Positions 5,178 through 6,973 of a stretch of DNA of 6,973 bases are shown here, in pieces. The position numbers were made by a program, and so were the translations under genes. Within the stretch, counting starts at the first letter, position 1; every line of letters starts with the position of its first letter. Location of the stretch: positions 1 through 6,973 of the forward strand of contig DGYV01000022.1 in the NCBI GenBank assembly GCA_002398485.1. Direction: 5' to 3'. Source of the stretch: Peptococcaceae bacterium UBA4997. Lineage in GTDB: Bacteria > Bacillota > Dehalobacteriia > UBA4068 > UBA4997. The notes under the pieces are model-generated. The model searched no databases, was not told where the DNA came from, and was given only the letters and a program-made list of their open reading frames with translations.

Positions 5178-5237
5178 GTTTTCCTGTTTTTGGAAGTGTT
5201 TTTGAAGGCTTATATTTGATGAGGGGTGAGTTATTTA

Positions 5238-6973
5238 ATGAACAATCCCGTAGCCAGTACGGTAAGGCAGCGCAGAAATTATGCCCGCATTAAGCAGATA
5301 ATCGAAATGCCGAATTTGATTGAAGTGCAAAGGCGCAGCTATCAATGGTTTTTGGAGGATGGCTTGAGGGAAATTTTTGAGGATGTTTTTCCCATACAAG
5401 ATTTTACCGGAAATTTAGTTTTAGAATTTGTAGGTTACTCTTTAGGTGAACCAAAGTATGATGTTGAAGAATGTCAGGAAAGAGATGTTAGTTTTGCGGC
5501 GCCTCTTAAAGTTAATGTTCGTTTGATCAATAAAGAAACGGGCGAACTTAAGGAGCAAGAGGTTTTTATGGGAGAATTCCCGTTAATGACTGAAAAAGGT
5601 ACTTTTATTATTAATGGTGCCAAAAGGGTTGTGGTTAGCCAGCTTGTACGTTCCCCCGGTGTATATTATCATATAAATATGGATCCCAGCGGTGCCAAAC
5701 TTTATGGTTCAACAGTCATTCCCAATCGTGGTGCCTGGCTCGAGCTGGAAAGCGATGTAAATGGCAATGTATATGTAAGGGTAGACCGTATGCGTAAAAT
5801 ACCTGCAACTATTTTGGTAAGGGCATTGGGCTATGGTTATAATGATGAAATTTTAGAGTTGTTCAATAATCATCCCGCGATTCAGGCAACCTTGGAAAAA
5901 GACGCTACGGATTCCGTTGATGAAGCGTTGGTTGAAATTTATAAACGTTTGCGTCCGGGTGAACCGCCTACAGTAGATTCCGCGCGGTCTTTATTATACA
6001 GCTTTTTCTTTGATCCCAAACGTTATGATTTTGGTAATGTTGGGCGTTATAAAATAAATAAAAAATTACAGCATGGAATTTTGCGTTATACAAATGAAGA
6101 AGGTAAAATTTGGTCTGATGAGGAGCAGGCTTATGTTGACGAAGCACCTGTAAAACAGGGGCAAGAACATAGCTATATCCGCCATCTTACCAAACCTGAT
6201 ATGATTTGTACAATCAAATACTTTTTGGAAATGATGGATGGCAAACATGATGCCGACGATATAGACCATTTGGGTAACCGTCGTTTACGCAGTGTGGGTG
6301 AGCTTTTACAAAACCAGTTCCGTATTGGTTTGGCTCGTATGGAAAGAGTAGTAAAAGAAAGAATGACCATTCAGGATATAGATGTTATAACACCACAGGT
6401 TTTGGTCAACATTCGCCCTGTACAAGCTGCTATTAAAGAGTTTTTTGGTAGCAGTCAGTTATCCCAGTTTATGGATCAAACTAATCCTTTGGCAGAGCTT
6501 ACGCATAAGCGCCGTTTAAGCGCTTTGGGCCCCGGTGGTTTATCTAGGGAGCGTGCGGGTTTCGAGGTGCGCGATGTTCATCATAGCCACTATGGCAGGA
6601 TGTGCCCGATTGAAACTCCTGAAGGTCCTAATATCGGTTTGATAGGTTCCTTATCCACTTATGCCAGGATCAATGAATTTGGTTTTATTGAAACACCTTA
6701 TCGCAGGGTTGCGGATGGTCATGTTTCGGATATTATTGATTATCTGACTGCCGATGAAGAGGATATATATGTAGTTGCTCAGGCAAATGAGCCAATGGAT
6801 GAAAATAATAATTTCATCAACAAGCGTATCAATGCTCGTTTTGGCCATGAAATTTTGGTGGTACCTGTAAACCAGATCAATTATGTGGAAATAAGTGCTC
6901 AGCAGTTGGTTTCTGTGGCTACAGCTTTGATTCCATTTTTGGAACACGACGATGCCAACCGTGCTTTGATGGG
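5238..6973 (+). CDS. rpoB: RNA polymerase beta subunit (5' part, runs off window)
   Basis: RpoB forms, with RpoC, the active centre of RNA polymerase. ATG 5238 is preceded by AGGGGTG and gives 578 complete codons, with one frame open to the window end and no frameshift. This is roughly half of a usual beta subunit. The protrusion and lobe regions are present (for example [12 protein letters not shown]). The rifampicin pocket [18 protein letters not shown] through [18 protein letters not shown] starts at residue 404. Q410, D413, H423 and S428 (E. coli Q513, D516, H526, S531) are wild type, so sensitivity is expected. The following [20 protein letters not shown] is the Bacillota form. K129 stands where most homologues I recall have Glu (NGAER). 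rpoC should follow outside the window. No rsmC lies between rplL and rpoB. Confidence 0.98.
   Translation, partial: MNNPVASTVRQRRNYARIKQIIEMPNLIEVQRRSYQWFLEDGLREIFEDVFPIQDFTGNLVLEFVGYSLGEPKYDVEECQERDVSFAAPLKVNVRLINKETGELKEQEVFMGEFPLMTEKGTFIINGAKRVVVSQLVRSPGVYYHINMDPSGAKLYGSTVIPNRGAWLELESDVNGNVYVRVDRMRKIPATILVRALGYGYNDEILELFNNHPAIQATLEKDATDSVDEALVEIYKRLRPGEPPTVDSARSLLYSFFFDPKRYDFGNVGRYKINKKLQHGILRYTNEEGKIWSDEEQAYVDEAPVKQGQEHSYIRHLTKPDMICTIKYFLEMMDGKHDADDIDHLGNRRLRSVGELLQNQFRIGLARMERVVKERMTIQDIDVITPQVLVNIRPVQAAIKEFFGSSQLSQFMDQTNPLAELTHKRRLSALGPGGLSRERAGFEVRDVHHSHYGRMCPIETPEGPNIGLIGSLSTYARINEFGFIETPYRRVADGHVSDIIDYLTADEEDIYVVAQANEPMDENNNFINKRINARFGHEILVVPVNQINYVEISAQQLVSVATALIPFLEHDDANRALM

Noticed and set aside
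6447..6545. Rifampicin-resistance substitution in the RpoB pocket
   Set aside because: The main resistance positions (Q410, D413, H423, S428) are all wild type.
5238..6973. Frameshift or pseudogene in rpoB
   Set aside because: A single frame reads without a stop from ATG 5238 to the window end with conserved motifs throughout; it is only cut by the window edge.
1..6973. Mobile element, CRISPR array, toxin-antitoxin or defence system
   Set aside because: All long reading frames are accounted for by housekeeping genes; no transposase, spaced repeats or accessory genes are present.

Overview
The window is a low-GC, gap-free stretch of the conserved translation and transcription gene cluster of a Gram-positive-type bacterium (Bacillota, Clostridia or Negativicutes-like). 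The order, all on the + strand, is tuf, rpmG, secE, nusG, rplK, rplA, rplJ, rplL, rpoB. Support for this placement comes from strong AGGAGG-type ribosome binding sites, a zinc-type L33, an EF-Tu with a cysteine-rich loop of the kind I recall from Clostridia, a Bacillota-style RpoB rifampicin region, and an L10-leader attenuator. Nothing suggests recent transfer, a mobile element, CRISPR or a novel protein system. The protein genes are ordinary housekeeping genes, and the interesting material lies in the untranslated regions.

Layout. (1) 1-1202 is tuf, lacking only the first base of its ATG. It is followed by a two-hairpin RNA element and a strong intrinsic terminator (to about 1357). (2) A promoter at 1374-1403 opens the rpmG-secE-nusG-rplK-rplA operon (1480-3766). 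rplK and rplA are each preceded by a hairpin with the shape of a ribosomal protein L1 binding site, so the operon seems to carry two feedback operators. (3) A promoter lies inside the 3' end of rplA (TTGAAA, 17 bp, TATAAT). It starts a leader of about 245 bases that holds a second copy of the two-hairpin element, the L10 leader and its terminator, and leads into rplJ-rplL. That unit ends at a terminator at 4968-4997. (4) rpoB has its own promoter (5060-5088, possibly another at 5000-5028) and a 5' UTR that can fold behind a 13-bp closing stem. The window ends after 578 codons of rpoB.

How the parts fit: EF-Tu, L11, L1, L10 and L12 build or work at the factor-binding and L1-stalk regions of the ribosome. 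SecE is part of the membrane translocon, NusG couples transcription to translation, and RpoB is the polymerase beta subunit. The cluster is split into at least four transcription units, and the r-protein units appear to be feedback controlled by L1 (translation) and L10-L12 (attenuation).

The best leads are: the two-copy RNA element after tuf and before rplJ, whose hairpins keep their pairing through compensatory changes; a 10-base match between the tuf terminator and the L10-binding hairpin, suggesting that the tuf-rpmG gap is a relative of the L10 leader; the duplicated L1 box; and the structured rpoB leader.
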